From contig OX345637.1 in assembly GCA_947044365.1 (NCBI GenBank), positions 1,655,001 to 1,719,000 on the forward strand: a stretch of DNA of 64,000 nt. Direction: 5' to 3'. Source of the stretch: Petrosia ficiformis (taxonomy: Eukaryota; Porifera; Demospongiae; Haplosclerida; Petrosiidae). This document shows, piece by piece, positions 13,873-25,129 of this stretch. How positions within the stretch are numbered: position 1 is the first letter of the stretch; every line of letters starts with the position of its first letter. The notes under the pieces were generated by a model. The model was not told the origin of the DNA, did no database searches, and worked only from the letters and a program-made list of their open reading frames with translations. Both the position numbers and the translations under genes were made by a program.

Positions 13873-14659
13873 TGTCGTTCAGTGTGATAAATACAGGTCA
13901 AGCTGTGAGGGTTATACTATAACCCTCACAGCTTGACCTGTATATATCACTTGATTCACTTCATATTGTTTCTGAACTTCCACGTTGACAGGTTTACAGA
14001 ATTTATGTCATGCATATAGACCAATGAAACATGTTTATATGATAGCTTTTATTATGAGATCAGCACAGAAAAATAATATAAAACAGGATACCTAACACCA
14101 AGCAAACTGTGACCGATCTTGCAAGTTTATATTTCGTAATTAATTTTATCAACACCCAATTGAAAATCATGGCTAGTGGTGTATTGGTTATAAATTGTTA
14201 ATCACTTGTGTCCACTGTCTCTCTGGTTTGAATGAGATCTACACTTACAAGAAAATGATAGTTGCATGTAATGTGTAAAGAACTGCAAATACAGATTAAA
14301 ATGTTATGAAGTATGGCAGAAAATCTGATATGTAAATCTGTGTGCATTTAATGAGAAGTCATTCTATTTATATTCATATTATTCAGATGATGAATCTTTG
14401 CATTCAAAAGACGACACTGAGACCAAAAATGAGCAAGAAGAAAGTACTGGCCTAATAGAGAAGCACGAGGATGGTGAGTTCTTAATTATATGACAATTAT
14501 AAAGATTGCACGTGCATGGATTTTAGTCTGTTTTAACATCTTAATGGAGGTATTAGGTATTGAGTCAACTGTGACTTATATAACAAGCAGTTACTGTGAT
14601 GTTTGTATAATTGACCAACAGTTTAAATAGTTAAATAAAGATCTCTTCGTAAAATATAG

Positions 14660-14698
<39 letters not shown>

Positions 14699-15340
14699 GG
14701 GAGAAAGGTACTACAGCAACCTAAACTCTGAGAGACCATACAAACGATAAAACCAGACATCGACAACTGAGCATGCGCATACAAAAACATGAATATGCAT
14801 AATATAACTAAATAAACACAATATACTACATCCCTCCCTACTTGGGACAATAAGTCCATTTATTTAAGTAAATCTGTCTGAAGGTTTACGATTTCTCTTG
14901 AAGACGATGAAGACGTGCTGTCATATTGGTAACTTCATCAACAAGTTACATGATTATCACGATAATCTCTTACCATAACTAATTCTCCAACTTCAAATTC
15001 TCTTATATTACTATGCTTGTCATATGCTTCTTTCTGTGTCGATTGCTTGTCCAATACTTCCTTTCATTATCAGGTTTCAGTAGATCCAATACTGTTTTAA
15101 GATTACAGTTGAAAAACAGAACACTAGGTGCGACTCCAGCAACTGCATGCAGTGTAGATCTATACTTAAGAAGAAAGCTTGCTAATTTATGATCTACTAT
15201 CATTCCTCCCTGCTACGATTGATTTCTTTAAGGTCTGGATAAATCTCTCTACAGCACCATTTGTAGCGGGATGGTATGGCGCGGATCTAATGTGTTTCAA
15301 ACCATTACTCTTGAGAAACATTTGGAATTGATCAGCTATA
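13873..15340 (+). repeat. 1.5-kb tandem duplication, right copy
   Basis: This is the partner of 12360-13806. It retains the longer adjoining Ty3/gypsy sequence, and a (TA)n run (about 14661-14694) has expanded inside it. It contains the palindrome at 13884-13950, the duplicate G1 last exon and its AATAAA. Confidence 0.8.
14387..14493 (+). CDS. Duplicate (alternative) terminal exon of G1
   Basis: This is a homolog of exon 12875-12996 with the same phase-1 acceptor. It encodes DDESLHSKDDTETK... and ends at TGA 14491-14493, with AATAAA at 14634-14639. It could replace the proximal last exon if polyadenylation there is skipped. A GTGAGT at 14474 could also act as a donor; the left copy reads GCGAGT at the same place. 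Confidence 0.45.
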
Positions 15341-16440
15341 AACTGCGGGCCCTTGTTCGACACTATTTGGTCAGGTAATCCATAAGTTGCAAATACTCCA
15401 CGAAGAACATCGATGGTCTTATAAGCGGTTGTGGAAGTCATCTCAAACACTTCCGGCCATTTTGAATGAGTGTTGATAATGATCATATACATTTTGCCAT
15501 AAAGTGGTCCACCAAAATCAATATGGACTCTTGACCACGGTTTTGGGGTCCAAATCCATGGGTTTAATTGGACATTTTGGTGGTAATGGTTTAACAGATA
15601 AGCAAGGTATACAAGATTTAACCTTGGTTTCGATTTGTACATCTAATCCAGGCCACCACCAATAACTCATAGCAATACTTTTCATACGACTTGTACCGGG
15701 ATAACAGCGCCTACACCATAAAGTAAAGCATCACTAGCCATACAAAGGGGTAATTCAGGATCATAGTGCACTAACGCTCTTGAAGATACTAATTTGGATT
15801 TTACTATACTGAGTGCTTCATTGCACGCTGCAGTCCACCTCCACTGCACATTATGCTGTAACAGCTGATTTATGGGGTGGGGGACAGAAGAGAAATTTGG
15901 CACAAATTTCCCGTAATAATTTACTAAACCCAACAGAGAACTTAATTATTGTACATTTTGGGAATGGGTGCTTTTAGAATAGCTTCTAGCTTGCTATTTG
16001 ACAAATGTAACTCTTTTTCGTCAATGACATACCCCAAATATTCTACTTGATTAGTTAAATATGTACACTTACTTTTTTAAACTGTGATTCCTTCTTCTTG
16101 TAAACGTTGGAATACCTCCTCCAGAGTCTTGAGGTATTGTAGCTGATCTTTACTGGTAACAAGAGTATCTTCGAAGTAGCAAATTACGTTGGGTAAGCCT
16201 TGGAGAATCGTATGAAATAGCGCCGGGACAGAGACAATACCAAATGGGAGACTATTGTATTGATACAGTCCCCTATGTGTATTTATTGTCACCAATTTCT
16301 TATATCATCCTCTAACAACATTTGTTGATAGGCATGCAATAGATCGATTTTCGAAAATGCCTTGCCACCTGATAAGGTAGCGAACAGGTCCTCTGGGTTC
16401 AGCAAAGAATATCTATCAACTTCTAGAGATGGGTTATGGG
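15003..16440 (-). mobile_element. Decayed Ty3/gypsy retrotransposon pol fragment
   Basis: Read on the - strand, the order is RT, RNase H, integrase, as in Ty3/gypsy pol. The RT part at about 16440-16077 has LSGGKAFSKIDLLHAYQQM and LPFGIVSVPALFH, and its catalytic box reads YFED rather than YxDD. RNase H at 15933-15682 shows GLVNYYGKFVPNFS and LYGVGAV. The integrase core at 15642-15003 has the first Asp (HIDFGGP) and the Glu (NGAVERFIQ), but the second Asp is lost (SNKGPQF). Several frame breaks separate the parts, and no LTRs, gag or protease were found. It is inactive. Confidence 0.85.
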
Positions 16441-16567
16441 AAGCCTATTTGCTACTCAGTAATACAATTATGTGAGGTATTAGTAAGAACGATGAAGTCC
16501 GAAGTTGCTCAGTGATGTCCCTAAAGCGCGTTTAGCATCATAAACGGAAGTATACACACACTTAATT

Positions 16568-16877
16568 GTGCGTAGGCGGGCACGCATTACGCACGTGTTA
16601 TTTCTGTTAAGTAAACTTGTAGGAGGACTTTATTTACATAGAGAGAAAAACTGTGGTGAGCCAAACACAAAGAGGATAATGCTGGATTACAAGAGTGAGT
16701 GGGAGGAAGGCAGGCCCTGGTTTTACTTTGATAATACTCAAGATGAAATGTTCTGTAAGGTTGTAAGAAATGGGATAGAAAACCTAGGAGTGGAAAGCAA
16801 GTTTGGAACCAAGTGCCTTGCATTTGCATTCGTTCAAATTCCATTCTAAGACATTCGCAATCTGACCAGCACAAGTA
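16568..16877 (+). pseudogene. Broken TTF/BED-like zinc finger of hAT transposase type
   Basis: An open frame starting before DYKSEWEEGRPWFYFDN contains MFCK, the usual first Cys of this finger. The second Cys position reads VV. Near 16830 the frame must shift by one to read RSNSILRHSQSDQHK, the conserved R-x-S-x-L-x-x-H...H tail. The finger is therefore doubly damaged. No DDE or hAT dimerisation region follows. The finger is typical of hAT-type transposases and the host genes derived from them. Confidence 0.5.
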
Positions 16878-17534
16878 AGCCTATTAAAGTGGGTGAGGTC
16901 AATGAAATTCAATTAGAAAGTGGATGTGGCTGCGCGCTTGCCTGGGGAAACACTGAAGTTGCTGCATGGTGTTGTTTGTTTCTCATCTGATTTCAGTGAT
17001 GGTAGAGCAAGTTTGTAAATGAATATATGCTACCTTTTCCTCGTATATCAATTGCATTCTCAGAATCACAGTATTGGGACACACAACTTCTGGTGTGTGT
17101 GGGTAAAGTTTGCACGTGTGTGCCACAATTTACATACTCTCTTTTCTCCCTTCCTGCCCATGCATTTGCGAGAGCCTGGGGATGAGGAAAATTGTGGAGG
17201 TATAGGCATGATAGATATTTGTTGGATGAACTTATAGTGACAATAATTACATAGTCTTTGTGTTGAAGTATACTTTTTTTATTTGCACATTTTGAAATCT
17301 GGGTCATTCAGTAAGTATATAGGGAGCATTTCTCTATGATCCAACATCTTTAACCTATATATTAATCCTAGCTGTCAAGGCCACGTACCCCAGTGTTTCT
17401 GTATACCTGTAATATAATTATAAGGCAGATTGCATTCTGATTGCTTATATTCATTCAACAGACAAGTAAATCAGTTATATGCTCTTCTTATTCCAAACAA
17501 TGTTTATGTGATGTAATGGAGTGCTTGTTTTTTT
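16878..17534. other. Unassigned spacer
   Basis: Open stretches here (for example 17019-17237) are short and unsupported. I see no transposon termini or RNA gene. Confidence 0.35.
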
Positions 17535-18237
17535 GTCACAGGTTGAAAATGCTCAGAATCTGTATTCCAATTTAAGTTTCATTATTGTGATAGTATTCAC
17601 TGTTGTTCAAGTATCTATAATATTGAGATAGTTTAAAATGTCACTATCACCCAGCTCTAGTACATGTACATGTATTACTTAAAGGCCATCATTCGTCTTT
17701 CATGTCCATTAATAAACTAATTCATTTTTTATACAGGTCTCCCAGTCAATCCTCTCGTAAAACCCAATATGGATTAGCTTATAGTACTAAAGCAGTTACT
17801 AAGAAAACTTCAAATAATTAATACACAATATTTATGTACCTTTTTCTCAAGTCTTGTATGTTTGAAACTAAATCTCTTCATGTATTAATTACAAGTTTTT
17901 AAGTCATTTAAATAAATTATACAATCACAATGAATTTACATGTAAATACTTGCTTTCCACAGAATACTGTACAGTAAAATATTTTATACATTATACAATT
18001 TAGTTGTAAGGCTAAAAGAAGTGGAAATTTCACCTAGTGAAATGGAAAAAAAATGTAACAGATGGCATGTGGGTTTTTAAAATGAAATTCGTTGAGATGA
18101 ATACTACACTGTGGTTTTACTGGGAACTGCACAACTTGTATATGTAATTATGCCGCGCCACTCAGTCATTTATAATTAATGTTGTGACATGCTCATGTTA
18201 TAATTAGTCACAGGTATTTTCCAAGTTGGACTCTCGA
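17535..18237 (+). pseudogene. Detached copy of the PPP4R4 last exon and 3' UTR
   Basis: The segment is closely similar to 32107-32851. Its acceptor (ending 17736) and the 85-nt last exon 17737-17821 are intact and encode the same C-terminal tail (GLAYSTKAVTKKTS...). In the UTR the AATAAA found at 32624-32629 has become AATGGA. No other PPP4R4 exon lies upstream, so this is a 3' fragment of a duplication. Confidence 0.8.
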
Positions 18238-18763
18238 AATTTTTTTTTTTTGCATAGAATACACAATTTTTGAATATAATATGTTAACTTTCATGAAACT
18301 GGTAACTTTATATACATTCAATTACTAAAAGGTAATTTTAAGTGCACCAGTAACTACACCATGAACTAATTTTAAATTAATAAGTTAGGGTGTGGCAGCG
18401 TTGTTATTTTTGGCTTTGGGTTTGTTCATGACAGAAACTAATGTGCAGTACCTTGGTAAGAAATGAACATAAGAATTTTTTTAACATCCCTTATAACATA
18501 CTTGATAGTGTCAAGTATGATTGTACTAACAACAACTACCAGTGTATGTTCAGGGTACTGAATTGCTAAGTGTTACAGAAAATTCTATTCCAATTGGAGA
18601 ACCAAGCTCTTCACAAATCCACAGGTGATCAAATAGCAAAGAAACATCATGTTACTGATTACAACAAATGGAAAGGTATATAAGTATTTTCATTGCTGTT
18701 ATGAATTTTGAAGCATTCTGGTTTACAGGGATTATTCCGTGTAATTACAATTTGTTATAATTA

Positions 18764-19080
18764 TCAGAGAGTACAGTAGTACTCTCTATATAGGGATGGC
18801 ACTGAAAACAAATGGTCACCCATACATTTCAAGTGCAAGTAATGAGCTGCAATCTCTGCTAATATCATAGACATTAGTCTTAATGTACACATTCCTTTTG
18901 ATATATCTAGTGTTTCTATGACTACTACAACCAGTCTATATGGCCAAACATTGTCATTAAGGTAGAGAACTGGCTGAATGTTCATCGTATTCTAATTTTC
19001 CAGACAATTTTTTTTTGTTTGTTGAACTATTACAATGATTCCAGCACCATTCCAGTCTCATTCATAGTAAAATTCCTGTC
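18764..19080 (+). mobile_element. MITE-like element R1 (about 310 bp), copy 1
   Basis: It starts with the small hairpin AGAGAGTACAGTAGTACTCT and ends near CATTCATAGTAAAATTC. Other copies are at 42623-42910, 52273-52590 and 61573-61815. It has no ORF. The repeat structure suggests a non-autonomous element; its superfamily is unknown. Confidence 0.6.
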
Positions 19081-19404
19081 TACAAGTATCGTGATGATAT
19101 CTTCATATACTATGAAAGGAGAGAGTCTCAACGACTGCAAAGAGTCAAATTTGACACAATTTTGATAAGTTTATTCATTAATTGAGCAACAGGAAATTTA
19201 ATTGAGCATGCATTATTGATGAGACTAGTAAAGTATATTCTTTAAATCTAGCCATGAGGATGTTGCTTGTACATCTACATCTCTTTACTGAATGTTTAAC
19301 TGATCTCATCATCAGAACAGGGCAGGGCTGAGGGTAGACCTATCCAATGCTTTAAAAAGGTACATAAGTACTGTAATTTGCTATCCACAGAAGTGTAGAT
19401 ACTT

Positions 19405-19572
19405 ATATAGGGTTATGTGGAAGTGATTTGTTTAATTTTATTGAGTTACGACACACTTGACCCTTCTTGCGGTACCATACCAACCTTGTTTACATACTTT
19501 TTTTGATTTTGACATCCCTACATGTTATTTCTTTTTTGTGTAAAGTGTTTTTTTTATTATTCTTTTGTAATA
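19405..19572. mobile_element. Half of foldback element FB
   Basis: The sequence from GGGTTATGTGGAAGTG to TTTTTATTATTCTTTTG matches the right arm of the foldback elements at 43585-43879 and 61822-62127. The left arm is missing. Confidence 0.55.
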
Positions 19573-19899
19573 GTAGTAGAATCTACTGAATATTAGGCAT
19601 ATAGGAGAATACGTCACATTCTATATTTATATCTCTAAAAAAATATCTATAATTAGCCTGTTAATGCTTTCTCATTTCATAATATAGTAATGGCTATATA
19701 GTTAACTTACTAATATTTTGTTGTGTTGGTGCAATACATGTACTTGCATTTTCATAATTAATATTTGTTTTTATAGTGTGGTTACCTGTTTGACTATCAA
19801 GAGTCTATATAATTATAGTGCACAAAATAATTATTTGTTTCTATTTCCAGTTTCTCTCATGCCAGCATAGGCAGTTCTAGGGTCAGGCCTAGTCTATGT

Positions 19900-20335
19900 A
19901 TCTCTTGATCTCGCCAAAGAGTGATGTTTTACAGACAGGTCTGTCGCTTAGAATGAGGGTTAGAATCAACTGTTTGCATCTGTAGTTTGTAATAATTTAC
20001 ATGTATAATATGCTTCTTAACCCTTTAATTTCCATTGTGTTAACATATACATGTAACTCCTATTAAAGCCCAGCCATGTGATATATGCAGACTTAGTTAC
20101 TCCTGTAAGCACTTGGATGCACCCATATTAATATATACATACCTGTGTGCATTGCTGTAGGTAATAGGATGCACCCGTTCCCACTTAAGCTTGTGTCCTG
20201 TTATATGTGTAGTTTGTAATAATCATCTGGATGTGATTGATGTCACATGCAGTAATAATTCTTATTCATTCATTCATTTGACGTTCCTCTCTCTCTTCTC
20301 TTCCTTTTCTTCCTCTTCTTCTATCCATCTAACTC

Positions 20336-20391
<56 letters not shown>

Positions 20392-20740
20392 GATCTGTCT
20401 ATCTATCTCTTGATCTCGCCAAAGAGTGATGTTTTACAGACAAGTCTGTCGCTTAGAATGAGGGTAAGGATCAACTGTTTGCATCTGTAGTTTGTAATAA
20501 TTTACATGTATAATATGCTTCTTAACCCTTTAATTACCATTGTGTTAACATATACATGTAACTCCTATTAAAGCCCAGCCATGTGATATATGCATACTTA
20601 GTTACTCCTGTAAGCACTTGGATGCACCCATATTAATATATACATACCTGTGTGCATTGCTGTAGGTAATAGGATGCACCCGTTCCCACTTAAGCTTGTG
20701 TCCTGTTATATGTGTAGTTTGTAATAATCATCTGGATATA
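19900..20740 (+). repeat. Direct repeat of about 330 bp flanking a TCTA microsatellite
   Basis: The segment 19900-20230 is repeated almost unchanged at about 20405-20735. Both begin near CTCTTGATCTCGCCAAAGAG and end at TTTGTAATAATCATCTGG. A (TCTA)n tract at about 20333-20391 lies between them. No coding content. Confidence 0.8.
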
Positions 20741-22148
20741 ATTGCAGTAATAATAATATAATTATACATATCCTAGCAATGGTGACTGGATAATAATTAA
20801 AATTTTAAATGTCCGTTTGAAACAAACACCCGAGTAATTAGTGACAATTGAACACCAGGTTATGGAATGTAATGTGTCAATTGATAGCAAACAACACTTT
20901 ATTCATATATTACGTGAAAATCTATGTGTTGATCTGGCCTGAGGATACTTCACTTAACACATTATCATGTACATACTTTATGAGCAACTTTATTGCTAGT
21001 AATTACATAATATATATAAGTGACTACCTACACTCCACTCAGTTTTAGTCTTTCTTTGCCTGCTTATCAAAAATTTTAAATGACTTCACCTAAGTTAACG
21101 CATTAGGTGAAGCTGAAACATAATTAGACTCTAATTGCAATGTCTAATTTTCAAAAAAACATCACAAGTTTCCAGATAAGCAACATGTAAGATAATTATA
21201 GAGCTTATTAATTTACCACACCCGTGTTGAATACTTTATTATGCACAAAATGTTTCGACTAGTTTCATGCACCCCTCCATTTATTATCATGCATGACCAG
21301 TAGTATAATCCTTGAATTGCCTTTGTATGCCAGCAAGTCATGTTAAACAGTAGATCAAGTGTAGTAAATGATTCTTATAACCTTTCATTTTGACATACAA
21401 AATGGATCGGAAAAAGTGACATGCATTTGATTACGGCCATGATACATTCTTTATAGTGGTGATGAATCAGTCCCCCTTTTTTGGTGGTCTTACAGAACAA
21501 AGGTGAAATTCTTACTGTATAGTTCTTATTCTCTGATAAAAATTTGGTGTTATGATAGCAAGGCTCACTATAATTGCTTTGTGGTATCCAACATTCAGTA
21601 ATCATGCCTGAGTACAATAGCCTATTATAATATATTTTTGGTTTATAATAATCTTCTTACTTTATGCTCTTGTAGAACTTTAGGAATATATTTCAGATAG
21701 TAGTTCCAGGTTCTAAGCAAGTTACAAGCAGCCATGCCGATAATTGACTAAATCCTCCAGAATCACGAAACTTGCTTAACGACACATTCATGTGCATGTA
21801 CATGTATATATCTATAATAAACACACATGGAACCTGTGGGAAAGCAATCATAAGGATGGCCTTGCAAGTCATAATAATGTTTGCCACTATATAGGCAGAA
21901 GGTGTAGCCACACCGCTTGCAGAAAGTTGGGAGGGTTCAGGACTAGAATACGTGGCAGTTGTTCTTAATTAACATTCTGCAAGAATACCTGCTGGTTGAC
22001 AGATGCCTCTATACTTCCACAAGTGGTGTGGTGATAGTATTCAATATAATTGTTAGTTCAAGACCCACCCGTTGTAGAACATTTAAACCGTCCGGCTATG
22101 CTTATATAACAAAATGCTAACTTTTTGGAATTTAATTTCATTTTGTAG
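20741..22148. other. Repeat-containing spacer upstream of psi
   Basis: It contains an R2 fragment at about 21580-21760 and otherwise unassigned AT-rich sequence. Short ORFs in it have no support. Confidence 0.4.
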
Positions 22149-24671
22149 ATCATCTTAATGGTGTTCATGAGGCTCTTTCATTTGCATGTTGTCTCTCAAT
22201 GTCATTTAGTTGGGAAGATTGTGGTTTGTTTCTAAATTCCGAGCAACATTCTCTTCCATTTACGAGCATGTGATATTGTTGTCAGTGCACTCATTGGTGG
22301 AAATTTCATTTCCCAGAAGGTACTGAATTGGTCAGTGCTGTTTATGCTATGTCCTTTTCCAAGGATATTTCACAACCAATTAGAATAGAAATTCAGCATT
22401 GTGTCTCTGAAGAATGAGCAACAATCGCAACAATTAGTGTTTGCAATAGCACCACTTGATGAAGGTCTGCCATTTCGTTTTGAGATTTTCAAAGGTGGCA
22501 ACTTTCCTATAGATAGCCAATATGGTTCTCTTAACAAAAAAGATTTCACCTCTTTATTAATTGGAATTCTGAAATTGAAAAATGATGGTAAGGTAGCAAT
22601 TGTAAGTATAATTATTATATACATGTATGCTCCATAGTTTAACAGCACTTTAATGCATTATGTCCATTTTAAATAAATACGTCCAAATCTCAATAAATTT
22701 CTAATATCGCATTTTCATTTGATACTACCCATATTATACTGAGAATTGTTATTATGATTGATTTTATTTTTTGCAATCCTACTTCAGAAATATCTAATGC
22801 AGCTCAAAATTGGTGAATGTATTATGATAAGATAGAGGTTTGTGGTTTGTCAGAATATTAGAGTATTTTTGGAGGTATAACTATAAAGATATAATTATGG
22901 TAATCTTAATTATTATAACTATTACTTTTCAGTATATTAGAATTGAGAATCCTAATAGTGATAAAGATGAAACTGTTAGATTTTCTTTCTTGGATCAAGA
23001 AAATGGATATATTGAACTTGATACAGTTAGCATGGAACAAGGAGCTAGTAAGTTGTACCTCACAGGAAACCTCTGAGAGTATGTTAGTACACCTACTAAG
23101 TTCTAAACCATTTTAATTTATTTTAATAACTAATTCATACATGTGTTTATGTAGCCTGGTATGGGGAGTTTGAAGAAATGTATGGATTGTTTCCCTAAAT
23201 TAAATACATATCAATGTATGAAATGGTGTTGTTGAACAGCTTTCTGCATGTATGATGGGGTTAAATGGCCTAAGTCCTGTCATCTAATCTTTGGACTCCC
23301 AACAAATTTGGCCTCGCCGTATAACTTGGTTGTATGTTATAAGTTCAAAATCATACCATACTATTACCAATTTAACTGCCTAAGATGTATGGGACCTTTA
23401 GAGGGTGAGTTGTTATGTCCAGTAATCAGTTCCTAAAACAACCATTATAGTAGTACCTAGGATGTTTTTGAAGGGATTGCAAACTTCCCACAGCCTATGA
23501 GCCCGTCATAAAACCGAACGATTCCCTATTATTGTAATGCAGAGGCCACACTCATCAAGTTAATATCCATTCATTTTGAAAATCTCTTGGAAGCTGTTAT
23601 TCCACCATGCCTGTAGTATACTGACCAATCAAATTATTTAAAACGAAGTTGATAAATGTGTTATCAACCTTTTCAGGAGGTTGATAACTAAGTTATCAAC
23701 CTCTTACTTTAAGTAATTTGATTAAATTTCCCGGTCATTGCTGGGAGATAGGAAATATTGTTTTCTGTCATTTGTGGTATTTTTGAGAACGTTTGACACT
23801 TGTTCTGTTTGATCATCTGACACCTGTGTATGCTTGTGATTGAGGCCTTTCAGGGCTCTATTCCTCAATAGTCTCTTGTATGAGATTCCAAGAGAGTTGG
23901 GTGGGGCTGGTCTTGATCGCGATTGCTGGTGGAAGAGCCACTTTAATACCAGAATGGAAGAGAAGCTGGAAGTCTGCCATTGTGCGACATGCTGAGTAAG
24001 TAGGAGCTTTTTCTGTCATTTGCGATTCAACTTTTGATCAGTTACTTGTCTAATGAGTCACAGAAATCCATACTGGGTTAGTGAAATCACAGATAATAGA
24101 GTAGTTTACTCTATTTATGGTGAAACTATGTATACTGTTGCCAAGATTGCTTAGTTACTATATTTCATGCGCGTTTCGTGGTAGAAAACAGTTATACTCT
24201 AATATCATAATTATTGAGTCTGATCGTTTTATAATGACATGTAATTGGCTTATTGGATTCAACATCCCTTTGACTAGGCTCTATGATGTTATAATCCACC
24301 CATTCATTAAGAAAGCTCCATATTATAACTATTTGTTATTCTGTACTTCATTGCATATGCATACAAACAAAGAAATATGCTGATCTATTTGGATCATGTG
24401 ATTGCCCTATTCCTCCATCCTGTTTGATTACTGTGTGGGCTGATCTTTCTTCTAATCCCAAGGAACATTTCAGACTTCCAGTAACACTAACTGGAATAGA
24501 TTCAAATACAAAGAAAATATATATCAATCGATTCCTTGAAGCAGTGGAAACACCTCATGGAGGTATATATATATAATAGCTATTCATACATTGATCATAA
24601 AAATAAACTGATTCCCTAAAAAATATTCAGCATCTACTAGTGGGCATACAGGACATACATTACAGTCTGGT
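22149..24671 (+). pseudogene. psi: ZU5-type family relative with several lesions
   Basis: The recognisable exons are 22149-22587 and 22933-about 23050, then 24388-24565 and 24632-24671. The first reads SFSWEDCGLFLNSEQHSLP, then GTELVSAVYAMSFSKD and IRIEIQHCVSL, the pattern of a ZU5 domain (the beta-rich domain of ankyrins, UNC5 and PIDD). Between these blocks the frame shifts at about 22268 and back at about 22310, leaving a TGA at 22271-22273. A degenerate exon near 22830-22890 (YYDKIEVCGLSEY, then a stop) lacks a GT donor. Exon 22933 matches G1 (NGYIELD shared) but loses the W-x-V-x-P end. Exon 24388 (YADLFGS...PPSCLITVW) is the second half of the bipartite domain. The pattern indicates a decaying gene, though single-base assembly errors cannot be excluded for the compensating pair. 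Confidence 0.6.
23850..24190 (+). repeat. Dispersed repeat R3, copy 1
   Basis: This is similar to about 60265-60620. Shared blocks include GAGTTGGGTGGGGCTG and GATTGACTGTTGATCGGTTACTTGTC-like sequence. Each copy has a TTATCAAC- or TTTATCA-type hairpin near one end (23650-23700 and 60620-60680). Class unknown. Confidence 0.55.
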
Positions 24672-25129
24672 AAGGAATATAATATTGTACATGTACAAGT
24701 CATAATTATACTGAAAAGCTCATTCCAGTACTCAAAACATTAGTATCAGACCCATATTGGAATATAAATATTTTAATACATTTTTATAATTTCATTAATT
24801 ATCAGCTGCGTATATAGTACCTGATATTATTACGTTTACATACTATCACTGTACTTCCATTGACTATAGTGTACTTTGTGAGTGAAGTACACTGTACTTC
24901 AAATGTACTACACAGTATTACACCTTAGTACTATGCTATCACATACAAATGTAAAGGGAATTCACACATTACTATGATTATAGTACAAAGTAGTACTATA
25001 GTACTACTTAAAAGTACAGTTGACTATCACCTTATTAAAATGTAGCTCCCATCATAGTATGTAAACTTAATAAAGTCAGGTACTGTATATAAATATTTTT
25101 ATGTAATTAAGAGTTTATTTTCTATCTAG
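24672..25129. other. Spacer or intron before the first PPP4R4 exon
   Basis: AT-rich, with many short GTACT/AGTAC repeats at 24840-25020. No exon or promoter is visible. The first PPP4R4 exon opens with an internal-type acceptor at 25128-25129. Confidence 0.4.

Noticed and set aside
17737..17821. Splicing of G1 into the orphan PPP4R4 last exon
   Set aside because: The G1 exons end in phase 1 and the PPP4R4 exon needs phase 2. It would stop after about 13 residues.
18553..18623. Possible upstream PPP4R4 exon (begins GTELL, flanked by AG and GT)
   Set aside because: Only four residues recall the family; the rest does not, so it is likely chance.
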